Shown: piece by piece, positions 7,403-15,816 of the stretch
How the letters are laid out: each line of letters begins with the position of its first letter
How positions within the stretch are numbered: the stretch's first letter is position 1
Assembly (NCBI GenBank): GCA_009778485.1
Contig: WRJQ01000007.1
Span: forward strand, 1 to 50,445
Length of the DNA stretch: 50,445 bases
Reading direction: 5' to 3'
Origin: Oscillospiraceae bacterium
Lineage (GTDB): Bacteria > Bacillota > Clostridia > Oscillospirales > Oscillospiraceae
The notes under the pieces: generated by a model
Told to the model about the DNA's origin: nothing
What the model saw: the letters and a program-made list of their open reading frames with translations, nothing else
Database searches by the model: none
Program-made: the position numbers and the translations under genes

Positions 7403-8239
7403 CTACTGGCCGGCGGTACTGCGCGTGTAGTGGAACATATACTGCTGCGCGATGCCGGCGTAGGGTGCGAACACGGCGGGGTCGAAGCCGGAGCCGTAGT
7501 TTGCGGCGACGGCGCGCTTCATCCAGACGTCAAGCGGGAAAGAGTCCAACATATGCAGGCCGTAAAGCAAGACGCAGTCCGCGACCTTGTCGCCGACTCC
7601 TCTGAGAGCCTTCAGCGCGGAGCGCGCCTCGCCCTGCGCCGCGCGCGACAGGGCTTCCAGGTCCAGGGCTCCGCTCGCGACGGCATTGGCCGCGCCGAGG
7701 ATATACTCGGCCCTGTACCCGCAGCGGATCGGCGCGAGGTCGCCCTCGCTCAGGGCGGCGATTCGCTCTGCGGCGGGGAATGTGCAGTAGTCGCCGCCTT
7801 CAAATACGACGCGGTCGCCGTACAGGCTGCACAGCGACTCGATGATTTTTTTTATCCTGGGGATGTTGTTGCACTGCGAGATTATGAATGAGCAGAGCGC
7901 TTCCCATTTGTCCTGGCGCATAATGCGTATGCCGGCGCCGTACGCGCACGCTTTTTTCATGAAAGTGTCGACGCTCAATTGGTTCCGTACGCTTTCGTAG
8001 TCGAGTTCCAGGTCGAAGTACCCGCGCCAGACGTCCTCGAAATCGGCGGCTGTCCCGGAGATGAAAATGCTGCCGCCTTCGCGGCGTACTCTTGCCGCGC
8101 GGCCAAGCGCCACGCCGGTATAGGCGCCGTCCTCGCCCGCGTTCCAGCGGAAGCATTGCCCGCACTCGAAGATAAGCGAAGGGTCGAAGTCTCCCGCGCC
8201 GATAAGTTCGACCTCGCCTGTGTGTTCGATGAGCCTCAT
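7403..8239 (-). CDS. ogg: 8-oxoguanine DNA glycosylase/AP lyase (HhH-GPD, OGG1-like)
   Basis: 278 residues. The N-terminal OGG_N-type region contains FECGQCFRW, the motif around the base-recognition domain. The HhH-GPD core contains LCSFIISQCNNIPRI and the hairpin LRGVGDKVADCVLLYGL, whose Lys corresponds to the catalytic Schiff-base Lys of GTKVADC in human OGG1. The catalytic Asp follows in SFPLDVWMKR. It removes oxidised guanine from DNA. I prefer ATG 8239 because AAAGGG lies 6 bases ahead; ATG 8254 is an alternative. It is the last gene of the capA-carboxypeptidase-MATE block, which may be co-transcribed. Confidence 0.92.
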   Translation of the reverse strand: MRLIEHTGEVELIGAGDFDPSLIFECGQCFRWNAGEDGAYTGVALGRAARVRREGGSIFISGTAADFEDVWRGYFDLELDYESVRNQLSVDTFMKKACAYGAGIRIMRQDKWEALCSFIISQCNNIPRIKKIIESLCSLYGDRVVFEGGDYCTFPAAERIAALSEGDLAPIRCGYRAEYILGAANAVASGALDLEALSRAAQGEARSALKALRGVGDKVADCVLLYGLHMLDSFPLDVWMKRAVAANYGSGFDPAVFAPYAGIAQQYMFHYTRSTAGQ

Positions 8240-8370
8240 AGAATGCCCTTTCATCGTGACCCGGCTATTTCTTGCGAACTATCATCAGAAGCCAGAATAC
8301 CCAGATAACCTCAAAAAAATTGAAAGGTTGCGCGCGCTCCGCCCGTCGCCCCTTGCCAGTCTGCCCGTCG

Positions 8371-9744
8371 TCACTCCGCGATCAGCAGCCTTTGCGTTTT
8401 CCATTTGCCCGAGACGAAGTAGGCTCCGCCGATCAGGAAGGGGACGTACCCCGCAAGGACGCTCCCGTACCAGAAGCCGCGAATGCCCATCCCGAGCGCC
8501 AGCCCCAGCAGCATAGCAAGGCCGATTCGGCATACGACGCCGTCGAGCAGGCCGACTGCAAGGTTGAGGCGCGCATAGCCGATCCCGTTTATCAAGGCGA
8601 AGAAAGGAGCGCGCAGGGCGAAGCCGAAGAAGTTCAGTATCGCGCAGGGGACATATATCAGCGCGACGTCCAGAACCTCCGGATCCGTATTGAACAGGCC
8701 GAATATCGCGCGGGGCATAAGCAAGGTGACTGTGGCAAACGCAGCCGCGAACGCCAGGTTGACCACGAGCGAGAAGCCGATGATGCGCGGGATGCGTTCC
8801 GTCTTCCTCGCACCCAGGCATTGGCCGACCATCGCCCCGCCGGACGCGGATAGAGACGCGGCGACGACTGCGGTGATGATGCCGAGTTTATCGCCGATCC
8901 CCGTCACCGCCGAAGCGATGACTCCGTAGGCGTTTATGAAAGCGCTCACGAACATCATGGAGAAGTTTATCGCGACGCTCTGCAGGCACAGGGGGATGCC
9001 AAGCCTCACCAGCCTCCTGAATATGCCCCTGTCGATCCTGAAGCTTTCCGCTTTGAAGTCGAAATGGAAAGCTTCCTTGCGTTTATAGAGGAACACGATC
9101 GATGCTATGAAGCTGACGGCCTGCCCGATCACTGTGGCAAGCGCTGCGCCGAAAGCTCCTAATGAGAGGCCCGCGACGAACACGAGGTCCAGCACGAGGT
9201 TGATAACGGCCGCAATCGCGATGAACACAAGCGGGTGGCGCGAGTCGCCCATGCCCCGGAGTATCGAGCTTACGAGGTTATACCCGTATGTGAAGAACAG
9301 GCCGACGAAGCAGGTCAGGCAGTATGCCCGAGCTTCCGCGAACGCTTCCGGCGGCGTGTTCATCCACCCGAGGAATGTATTGGCGAACACGAGCGACACC
9401 GCCGTGAACGCCAGCGAGCATATCACGACCAGAGAGAAGAGCGAGCCGATCGTTTTGCTGACGGATTTCGTATCGCCCGCGCCGACGTACTGCGAGATAA
9501 TGATCTGCCCCGCGCTGCACAGCCCCATGGCGAGGAATGTCAGCAGATGCAGGATCGCCGCGCCAATGGACACGGCGGAGAGCCCGGCGCTGCCCACGAA
9601 CTGGCCGACGACGATCATATCCACGATGTTGTACACGGTTTGCAGGAGGTTCGCCATCACCATGGGTATGGCGAACGTGATGAGTTTTCGCGAAACGGAG
9701 CCTGTCGTCAGGTCTCTTATCATGCTTGCGCCAGTATTTGCCAA
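8371..9744 (-). CDS. MATE-family multidrug/Na+ efflux transporter
   Basis: 457 residues with about 12 membrane spans in two homologous halves, the standard MATE layout. Characteristic early segments are LITFAIPMVMANLLQTVYNI and VGQFVGSAGLSAVSIG, and mid-protein RLGIPLCLQSVAINFS marks the start of the second half. Start: TTG 9744 is preceded by TTTGGAG with 8 bases between; ATG 9723 lies in frame just inside. The exported compound cannot be predicted. It lies 54 bases behind the carboxypeptidase gene in the same direction. Confidence 0.93.
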   Translation of the reverse strand: MANTGASMIRDLTTGSVSRKLITFAIPMVMANLLQTVYNIVDMIVVGQFVGSAGLSAVSIGAAILHLLTFLAMGLCSAGQIIISQYVGAGDTKSVSKTIGSLFSLVVICSLAFTAVSLVFANTFLGWMNTPPEAFAEARAYCLTCFVGLFFTYGYNLVSSILRGMGDSRHPLVFIAIAAVINLVLDLVFVAGLSLGAFGAALATVIGQAVSFIASIVFLYKRKEAFHFDFKAESFRIDRGIFRRLVRLGIPLCLQSVAINFSMMFVSAFINAYGVIASAVTGIGDKLGIITAVVAASLSASGGAMVGQCLGARKTERIPRIIGFSLVVNLAFAAAFATVTLLMPRAIFGLFNTDPEVLDVALIYVPCAILNFFGFALRAPFFALINGIGYARLNLAVGLLDGVVCRIGLAMLLGLALGMGIRGFWYGSVLAGYVPFLIGGAYFVSGKWKTQRLLIAE

Positions 9745-9798
9745 TATGATTACTCCAAAAAACAGATTTCCGCTAGACTACCGGGAGGCGCAGCCGCT

Positions 9799-11262
9799 TC
9801 ATGACGGCTTGGAGAAGCTCTTCAACAGGAACTTGCATAGCAGGAACGTTGTGAAGGTCAGAGCAAAAACGATGTAATCGAAGCTCCCGTAGTAAGCGTT
9901 CGTCATCATCTGCTCGAGGTTGGGCGGGAGCTCGAGCTCGGTCGGGGCGGGCTCTTCAGATTCCGCAGCGCCGTCCCCGGACTCAGCGGATTCTTCCGGG
10001 ACTTCCGGCTCGATCAGCGGCGAGGAGATAACGATCTTATCCGAATAGCCCCAGTTGACCGCGAAGCTAAAAACGACGGACATATCGCTGATCCTCAGGT
10101 AGTTGGCGCCGTCGATGACGTACATAGGGTACGAGGATTTCTCACCATCTATCAAAAGGCCGGACTCCGACAGCGCTGGCAGCTTTTTCTCCGCGCTTCT
10201 GCCGCCTGTTTCGCCGCCGACTGCGGTGTAGGGCGTCCCGCTCAAAAGCAGGACGCTTTTGGTTGCGTTGTCATACCCGACCTCAAACTGCGCCTGCTTG
10301 CCGATTAGAGAATATGCCAGGGAGCGCGCTTTGATGAAATAACTGCCCTCGATCATATAAACGTTCGTGTCGAGCAGCGTGCCGTTGACGTAAACCGGCA
10401 TATCGGCCGGCGCGACCTTGCGGGCCTCGATGCGCCTGTCGAGCTCCTCGAAGCCATAGTCGAGCAGTATGGTCGTATCGTTGAAACGCTTGCCTGATTG
10501 CGACCTCAGAGTCACGGATATGATGCGCCTGCCACCGCGCACCGCTGTCCCGATGAAGCAATCGCCCGCGCTCGACGAGGTTCCGGTTTTCAGCCCGTCC
10601 AAGCCCTCGTACACGCCAAGCAGCAGATTGGTGCTGGGAAACTCCGCGCCGTGGAAGCGCGCGGACTTCTTCGATGTCTTTGCCAGTATATCGGGGTACT
10701 TGCTGATAATCTCTCTTGCCAGTATCGCCATAGCCCTGGGCGAGACGCCCGACTGGAACGAGCCGCCGTATGTGCTGTTGAAAAGCGCATCCATGCCCAG
10801 CTCCTTCGCTTTCGCGTTCATGCTTTCGATGAACGCAACGTCGGAGCCGCCGACGAGTTCGGCCAGGGCGAACGAAGCTCCGCAGGCTGAATGTACCATC
10901 ACAACGTCGATGAGTTCGTCGACTGTGTACTTTTCGTTCCTCGACAGGGGCACGTTCGTGAGGCCCGCGTTGTGCGATATAGAGTAAGCCCTCGCGCTTA
11001 TAGGGACGATGGTGTCCTTGCTGATCTTCCCTTTCGCGATGGCTTCGTAGACGAGGTAGACGGTCATCACTTTCGTCGTGCTCGCCGGCGGCAGTTGCGT
11101 GTCCGGGTTGTAGCCGTAGAGCATCTCGCCGGTTTCATAGTCGATGACGATTGCTGCGGCTGAGGTGATTCTCTTACCGTCAATCGTCGCTGCGGTTGCA
11201 ATCGTCCCGGCTGAGACGGAGATGATGAGTATCGCGAGGATAAATGAAAGAGCTTTCTTCAT
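9799..11262 (-). CDS. D-alanyl-D-alanine carboxypeptidase-like protein (PBP5/DacF family) with copper-amine-oxidase-N-like C-terminal domain
   Basis: 487 residues. Signal peptide (MKKALSFILAILIISV), then a class A low-molecular-weight PBP domain, which trims the terminal D-Ala of peptidoglycan stem peptides outside the membrane. The SxxK motif is STTK (PPASTTKVMTVYL) and KTG is DGLKTGTSSSAG. The second motif, normally S-x-N, reads HSACGASFALAE, so Asn is replaced by Cys. Instead of the usual PBP5 C-terminal domain there are repeats resembling the copper amine oxidase N-terminal fold (VYVNGTLLDTNVYMIEGSYF..., MYVIDGANYLRISDMS). An acidic Pro-rich linker and a C-terminal membrane anchor (IVFALTFTTFLLCKFLL) follow. 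Start at ATG 11262 with AAGGAAG upstream. It follows the capA-like gene by 8 bases. Confidence 0.88.
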   Translation of the reverse strand: MKKALSFILAILIISVSAGTIATAATIDGKRITSAAAIVIDYETGEMLYGYNPDTQLPPASTTKVMTVYLVYEAIAKGKISKDTIVPISARAYSISHNAGLTNVPLSRNEKYTVDELIDVVMVHSACGASFALAELVGGSDVAFIESMNAKAKELGMDALFNSTYGGSFQSGVSPRAMAILAREIISKYPDILAKTSKKSARFHGAEFPSTNLLLGVYEGLDGLKTGTSSSAGDCFIGTAVRGGRRIISVTLRSQSGKRFNDTTILLDYGFEELDRRIEARKVAPADMPVYVNGTLLDTNVYMIEGSYFIKARSLAYSLIGKQAQFEVGYDNATKSVLLLSGTPYTAVGGETGGRSAEKKLPALSESGLLIDGEKSSYPMYVIDGANYLRISDMSVVFSFAVNWGYSDKIVISSPLIEPEVPEESAESGDGAAESEEPAPTELELPPNLEQMMTNAYYGSFDYIVFALTFTTFLLCKFLLKSFSKPS

Positions 11263-11270
11263 ACTAAATA

Positions 11271-12716
11271 TTAACTTCCTTTTTCTGAGTACAGCGTATA
11301 CACGGGGAGGATGTCGGCTAATGGCCACTCCGCGCCAAGCAATTTCTTCGACGTCTCGCGGTGGACCTCACGAAGGCGGGGCAGATCGGCCTGGCGCGGG
11401 GCGGGGGAGGTTCCTTCCTCCGCAGCCTTGAGAGCATCGTAAACAGGCAGCACCTTTATGTCGTAGCGGCCTTGCGCGTCGTAAAACTGCACCCAGGTAG
11501 GGGCGTAGGATACCCTAGTAATCCTAACGGCGGCGCTTGTCTCGTCTTCGATCTTCTCAAACTCAAGATAGAAGATGGCGCCAGCGTCGCGTGGCTTCGC
11601 GCGCTGGGCGGAGATGAAGTTGCCCATCGAGTAGGCTATGAAGCAGGTCCTGACAGAGCCGTCCGGCTCCGTGACCTCGTAAGACTCGGCAGGCTGCAGC
11701 ACATGCGGGTGGCTCGCCATGATGACGTCGGCGCCGTAGTCGCAAAGCCGCCTCGCAAGGCCGGTGAAGTAGGCGGTCGGTTTCTCCTCATACTCGTTAC
11801 CCATGTGCGGGAGGACGATTATAATATCGGCGCCGATCTGCCTCGCCTTTTCGATCTGGCGCTTCATGAGCGCTTCGTCCAGCATGTTGAGCAGATAGGG
11901 CTTTCCGTTTGCCAGCGGGATGCCGTTGGTGCTGTAGGAATATGAGAGGAACGCGAAGCGGATGCCATTGATGGTTTTTATGAAGGTGGCTTCCTGCTCT
12001 TCTTGCGACGCGTATGTGCCGGTATGGTCGAAGCCCAGCGAGTCGAGCACGCTGATGGTTCGCAGTATGCCGGCCTCGCGCCTGTCATTTGCGTGGTTGT
12101 TCGCTGTGGTCACGAAGTCAAAGCCGGCTTCTTTCAAAGCCTCGGCGAATGAGTCAGGGGTGTTGAAGGCCGGGTAGCCTGTGTACTTGGACTCCGGGCC
12201 TGAAAGAGTGGTTTCGAGATTCCCGACTGTATAGTCGGCGTCCTTTAGGTATGGCGCTACCGGTTCGAAGCACGATGCGAAGGAATACGTTTTATCCGAA
12301 GAGTTGTAAGCGTGGTTGAGCTGCGTCTCGTGCACCATTAGGTCGCCTGTCACAGCGATGCGGGCGGTTGTGACGACGGGCAGCGGGGGCAGCTTAGCGT
12401 ACGGGTCGATCGCGGGAGAGGAGCCGCTTGCGGAGGGGGGAGCCTTACCGCCGGTGGCGTACGAGGGCGCGCTTTCGGGGGTGGGCAGATTGTGGGGAGC
12501 TTCGACCGATTGCCCGCCCGCAGGTTCGTTCGGCGCCGCGGATGCAGACGCCGCTTCGGGGAAGGTGGGCACAAGGGACGCGCGCGGGGGCGCGGCCTCC
12601 GCAGGGGGCGCCGGCGCGGCAGCGCAGGCAAAGAGCGCCATGAGCATTAGCGCGGCCAGCGCCAAGGATATGGTTCGTACTCGGTTAGGAGCCGTGGACA
12701 AAACTCTCGCCATCAT
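11271..12716 (-). CDS. CapA-family lipoprotein (poly-gamma-glutamate synthesis-type metallophosphatase fold)
   Basis: 481 residues. N-terminal lipoprotein signal: basic residues, hydrophobic core, lipobox LFAC near residue 30. A Pro/Ala/Ser-rich linker of about 90 residues spans the wall. The CapA/PgsA domain begins TARIAVTGDLMVHE and includes GNLETTLSG, VTTANNHANDR, IIVLPHMGNEY and MASHPHVLQP, the metal-ligand motifs of the calcineurin-like fold, then YSMGNFIS. CapA proteins take part in polyglutamate capsule handling; a dedicated capBC neighbour is absent, so the role here is open. AGAGG lies 10 bases before ATG 12716. The carboxypeptidase gene follows after 8 bases, pointing to a shared cell-envelope operon. 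Confidence 0.9.
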   Translation of the reverse strand: MMARVLSTAPNRVRTISLALAALMLMALFACAAAPAPPAEAAPPRASLVPTFPEAASASAAPNEPAGGQSVEAPHNLPTPESAPSYATGGKAPPSASGSSPAIDPYAKLPPLPVVTTARIAVTGDLMVHETQLNHAYNSSDKTYSFASCFEPVAPYLKDADYTVGNLETTLSGPESKYTGYPAFNTPDSFAEALKEAGFDFVTTANNHANDRREAGILRTISVLDSLGFDHTGTYASQEEQEATFIKTINGIRFAFLSYSYSTNGIPLANGKPYLLNMLDEALMKRQIEKARQIGADIIIVLPHMGNEYEEKPTAYFTGLARRLCDYGADVIMASHPHVLQPAESYEVTEPDGSVRTCFIAYSMGNFISAQRAKPRDAGAIFYLEFEKIEDETSAAVRITRVSYAPTWVQFYDAQGRYDIKVLPVYDALKAAEEGTSPAPRQADLPRLREVHRETSKKLLGAEWPLADILPVYTLYSEKGS

Positions 12717-12764
12717 CTAAGCACCGCCTCTTTCCACCTGTTTTGCGCGTTTTTCGGTGTGGTT

Positions 12765-12860
12765 AATTGTACCATGAGAGCAGCGAATGGTACAATTTGC
12801 CATGTGGCGCGTCCCGCGCCACGGCTAAAATCACGTATTATGGCTGATACAGCCATTGTA
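12765..12860 (-). repeat. Structured leader element, copy 1 (5' leader of the capA unit)
   Basis: Contains a hairpin AATTGTACCAT...ATGGTACAATT (12765-12797) and the compact stem GTGGCGCG-TCC-CGCGCCAC. The 32 bases at 12794-12825 are identical, in inverse orientation, to 24868-24899. Flanking sequence (ACGTGATTT, GGTGGTAnAATGGCTG) is also shared, and both copies start at a -10 box. Confidence 0.85.
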
Positions 12861-12884
12861 CCACCGCACCGGCAATGGAAGCAA
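12855..12884 (-). promoter_or_regulatory. Promoter of the capA-carboxypeptidase unit
   Basis: On the minus strand TTGCTT (12884-12879), 18 bases, TACAAT (12860-12855) with TGG in front (extended -10). Confidence 0.6.
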
Positions 12885-12922
12885 GAAAAAACGCAGAAGC
12901 GACCATAAGTACTAACTACTCA

Positions 12923-13861
12923 CTACACCTCGTATTGCGCGGGGAGGTTGCGGAGCGCTTCCGTTGCAATGCCTCGCATGACAGACTCTCCGTGCGCGAC
13001 CATGAAAGAGTCGCCGGAATCGGAAAGCCCCTGCGTTCGAAGCTCATCGGCGTAGATGGCGCATACCTTCTCGATTGCATCCTGCCGCCGGGCTTGCGAC
13101 TCGTCGTCGAAACCTGCAGCGCCGGCAATTTCTGCAAGCAAGTCCGCAACTTCCCCGGCGGGGCGCGGGAGTTCGCGCATCGCCTTGAAAGCCCACTTGT
13201 AGTAAGGCATGTAGACCTTGCTCAGCAGGAATGCCATTGCAATAGCTGCGTCTGTGAAACGGGCGAGCACAGACCTGAGCGTGACGGTGTCGCCGCGCAG
13301 GGCTGTTCGCCCGTGGTTGTACTGGCCTGTCTGCGCGAGCGCCATGCACTTTGCGGCGATCTTCTTCAGGCGGATGTCCTGCGGGTAGTGGTCCAGCAGC
13401 TCGAGCCTCGCAGCCGTGAACTCACCCGGTCCGTCGAAGAACACTCCGCCGTTGACAGCCATTGCGAAGTTCTCCTCGGGCGGGCTCAGCCATTGGCCCA
13501 GCGTTTTTGGCCGCCCCGGCGTGCCTATCATGCTGCTGAAGAAGTCTGCGCATGTCATTACGTCGACCGGCGCTCCGTACTGTGAGCGCGATCGCGCTTG
13601 CGCGGGAGGCGTCTTCTCAAAAAGCTCCTCCTTCCACGCTGCAAGGGTCGGGATCATATCCCTGTCCTCTTCAAGTGCCCAGATGAAGAAGTCCACTCCC
13701 CAGTCATGGTCGCGCGAGATCTCGTCGTCATAGCCGTAGCACTCGGAGCCGTTGCCGGCGAGCCCTGCAGCAAGGCGCGGGTAGAGCTCCGGGAAGTCCC
13801 GCTTCAGGAGCGGCTTGGCTACGTTGTCGAAATACTCTTGGCTAAGTTGTAAGGCATTCAT
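12923..13861 (-). CDS. DUF4037-containing putative nucleotidyltransferase
   Basis: 312 residues. The N-terminal part has the nucleotidyltransferase signature: GNGSECYGYDDEISRDHDWG, in which Gly-Ser and the D-x-D pair (DHD) match the metal and nucleotide site of the Pol-beta superfamily. The rest is helical and fits the DUF4037 C-terminal region (YDIRLKKIA-like QDIRLKKIAAKCMALAQ, MAFLLSKVYMPYYKWAFKAM). ATG 13861 has GGGG about 9 bases upstream. The family is common in Clostridia and Actinobacteria; transferase activity and substrate are unproven. It is upstream of the capA promoter and probably a separate unit. Confidence 0.87.
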   Translation of the reverse strand: MNALQLSQEYFDNVAKPLLKRDFPELYPRLAAGLAGNGSECYGYDDEISRDHDWGVDFFIWALEEDRDMIPTLAAWKEELFEKTPPAQARSRSQYGAPVDVMTCADFFSSMIGTPGRPKTLGQWLSPPEENFAMAVNGGVFFDGPGEFTAARLELLDHYPQDIRLKKIAAKCMALAQTGQYNHGRTALRGDTVTLRSVLARFTDAAIAMAFLLSKVYMPYYKWAFKAMRELPRPAGEVADLLAEIAGAAGFDDESQARRQDAIEKVCAIYADELRTQGLSDSGDSFMVAHGESVMRGIATEALRNLPAQYEV

Positions 13862-13894
13862 TGTGAGGCGCCCCCTATCCGGTGAGAAACCTGC

Positions 13895-13922
13895 ATATTA
13901 GTCTAAAAGTTGCCTGTGTCGA
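13895..13922 (-). promoter_or_regulatory. Possible promoter of the DUF4037 gene
   Basis: On the minus strand TCGACA (13922-13917), 16 bases, TAATAT (13900-13895). Weak match; the divergent SLH gene must also have a promoter in this AT-rich interval. Confidence 0.35.
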
Positions 13923-14024
13923 TATTCTTTTTTGCGCGGGTATGGTAATATAATGTAAAATAATACAATATAGGAGGGCGGAGCGCCAGACATGCCCCCC
14001 ATACGAAACTAAAGGAGGATAACG

Positions 14025-15689
14025 ATGAAAACAAGGAGAACAATCGCAATCGCGCTCGTACTGGTCATTTGCATATCTTTCGCGGTAGGCTCGACTGCGT
14101 CCGCAGCGACGCCGGGCAACGAGGCGGCGCAGAAGCTCAACACACTCGGCTTGTTCACCGGCGTAGGGACCAACGCCGACGGGACGCCGGACTTTGCGCT
14201 CGACCGCACACCAAACCGCAACGAAGCTGTCACGATGCTCGTCCGCCTGCTTGGCAAAGAGGCGGAAGCGAAGAGCGGGAACTGGGACACGCCCTTCACT
14301 GACGTCGCCGATTGGGCGCTGCCGTACGTCGGCTACGCTTATATCAACGGGCTGACAAGCGGCACCGGCGACAATACTTTCAGCGGTGAGAACCCGATAA
14401 CTTCATCACAGTATATCACATTCGTCCTGCGCGCGCTCGGATATTCCTCCGGCGATGACTTTCAGTGGGATAGGGCGTGGGTCCTGTCGGACAAGCTCGG
14501 GTTTACCGACGGCAAATACAACGCGGGCAACAATGTATTCCTACGCAGCGATGTGACTTCGATATCCTTCGACGCACTGAGCGTCTGCTTCAAGGATTCG
14601 GACCAGCATCTGTACGAGAAACTCATCGACGCGAACGTGTTTTCCGAAGCCCTCGCGAAGAACACAGGCCTCATCCCGGGAATCGCGCCCGCGATAATAA
14701 CCCTGTCAGTCACTGAGGCCGCTCTTGAGACAGGCGAAACGAAGGCCTTGACCGCGTCTGTCCTCCCGGAGGACGCCGATAACAAGTCGGTCACGTGGAC
14801 GTCGTCGAACAATAGCGTCGCCACGGTTTCCGCAGACGGTACAGTCAACGCAGTCGCTGCGGGATCCGCCACGATAACGGCGACGTCTTCCAACGGGCTC
14901 ACCGCAGCGTGTACTATCACTGTAAGCGAGAAGTCGCCGTCAAGGGCGCTGCAGCTCAACCACGAGTACGGGCCTTTTACCGTGACGAGTTACTACTCCT
15001 CCGGGAGCTACTGGGATTCGACCAAGGTTGACTCGCTCGTGTTCACGAAGCTCGAGAAGACGAACATCGGCAAACACAAAGCATATATAAGCGTCAAGGG
15101 GCAGACGGACGGCTCCATGATAAACCTATATATCTACTTCCTCGACTCCGGCGACAGGGTGCTCGAAAAAGTCTGGCTCACGGATAAAGTAGCGCCGAAC
15201 CTGCCCTTCAACGAGCTCTCGGAGAGGTACATCAACGACGAAACTATTGCAAATGCCGTGCGGATTGAGTTCTACTCATACTCTGGCCAGCCCGCTGATT
15301 ATGGCGGCGGCGGCGGCTCAGGCTCAGGTTCAGGTAGCGGTTCAGGGTCAGGCTCCGGCGATGGCGGCAGCGTGACGACGCCGCCGTCAGGTACGAAGAT
15401 GTACGCGCAGTTCCCGACGGTTCCGGATTTCGGCGCTTATGCCGGCGCGACGCTGGTCAAGACAGTCACTTTGGATGACGGCCTTGGATACACCTACGCG
15501 CCCACGTTCGGTTCGGAGAAGCTGGGGGGGTACATTGACCTGCTGGGCGCCAACTCATTTGTATACCATAGCTCGTTCATATCGAGCGAGGGTACCACTC
15601 AGATGGTGTACGTCAAGGGGAATGTCTCCGTTACTATTGGCGTCTTGAGCACCTACTTCGGGGTTATGGTTTTGAACATCAGACCCTAA
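14025..15689 (+). CDS. SLH and Ig-like (Big_2) domain surface protein
   Basis: 554 residues, start ATG 14025 behind AAAGGAGG. Signal peptide (MKTRRTIAIALVLVICIS...). Residues 27-210 hold SLH repeats: NEAVTMLVRLLG, FTDVADWALPYVGYAYINGL, ITSSQYITFVLRALGY. SLH domains bind pyruvylated wall polymer, so the protein is displayed on the cell wall. Residues 225-305 are a Big_2 Ig-like domain (LTASVLPEDADNKSVTWTSS, VNAVAAGSATITATSS). A domain of unknown fold follows, then a Gly/Ser linker (residues 426-448) and a C-terminal domain of about 95 residues. Its ligand is unknown. It is monocistronic between divergent and convergent neighbours. Confidence 0.9.
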   Translation: MKTRRTIAIALVLVICISFAVGSTASAATPGNEAAQKLNTLGLFTGVGTNADGTPDFALDRTPNRNEAVTMLVRLLGKEAEAKSGNWDTPFTDVADWALPYVGYAYINGLTSGTGDNTFSGENPITSSQYITFVLRALGYSSGDDFQWDRAWVLSDKLGFTDGKYNAGNNVFLRSDVTSISFDALSVCFKDSDQHLYEKLIDANVFSEALAKNTGLIPGIAPAIITLSVTEAALETGETKALTASVLPEDADNKSVTWTSSNNSVATVSADGTVNAVAAGSATITATSSNGLTAACTITVSEKSPSRALQLNHEYGPFTVTSYYSSGSYWDSTKVDSLVFTKLEKTNIGKHKAYISVKGQTDGSMINLYIYFLDSGDRVLEKVWLTDKVAPNLPFNELSERYINDETIANAVRIEFYSYSGQPADYGGGGGSGSGSGSGSGSGSGDGGSVTTPPSGTKMYAQFPTVPDFGAYAGATLVKTVTLDDGLGYTYAPTFGSEKLGGYIDLLGANSFVYHSSFISSEGTTQMVYVKGNVSVTIGVLSTYFGVMVLNIRP

Positions 15690-15725
15690 GGGGGCTAACC
15701 CCCAATCAGTACAATAAAGATAAAG

Positions 15726-15755
15726 CGACGGCCTGCCGGGATTGGCGGGCCGTCG
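15726..15755 (+). terminator. Hairpin after the SLH gene
   Basis: CGACGGCCTGCC and GGCGGGCCGTCG form a stem; a smaller GGGGG-CTAA-CCCCC stem lies just after the stop codon (15691-15705). There is no long T-run. Confidence 0.5.
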
Positions 15756-15787
15756 TCGTTGCAGGCTCCTGAATTCTGGTATTGTAC

Positions 15788-15815
15788 ATTGGGTTGTGGG
15801 TGCAGCCCACCTTAC
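15788..15815. repeat. Short repeat left of the ABC gene
   Basis: TTGGGTTGTGGGTGCAGCCC followed by ACCTTA. An inverted relative lies at 17644-17673, so the two copies bracket the ABC gene. Confidence 0.5.
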
Positions 15816-15816
15816 A

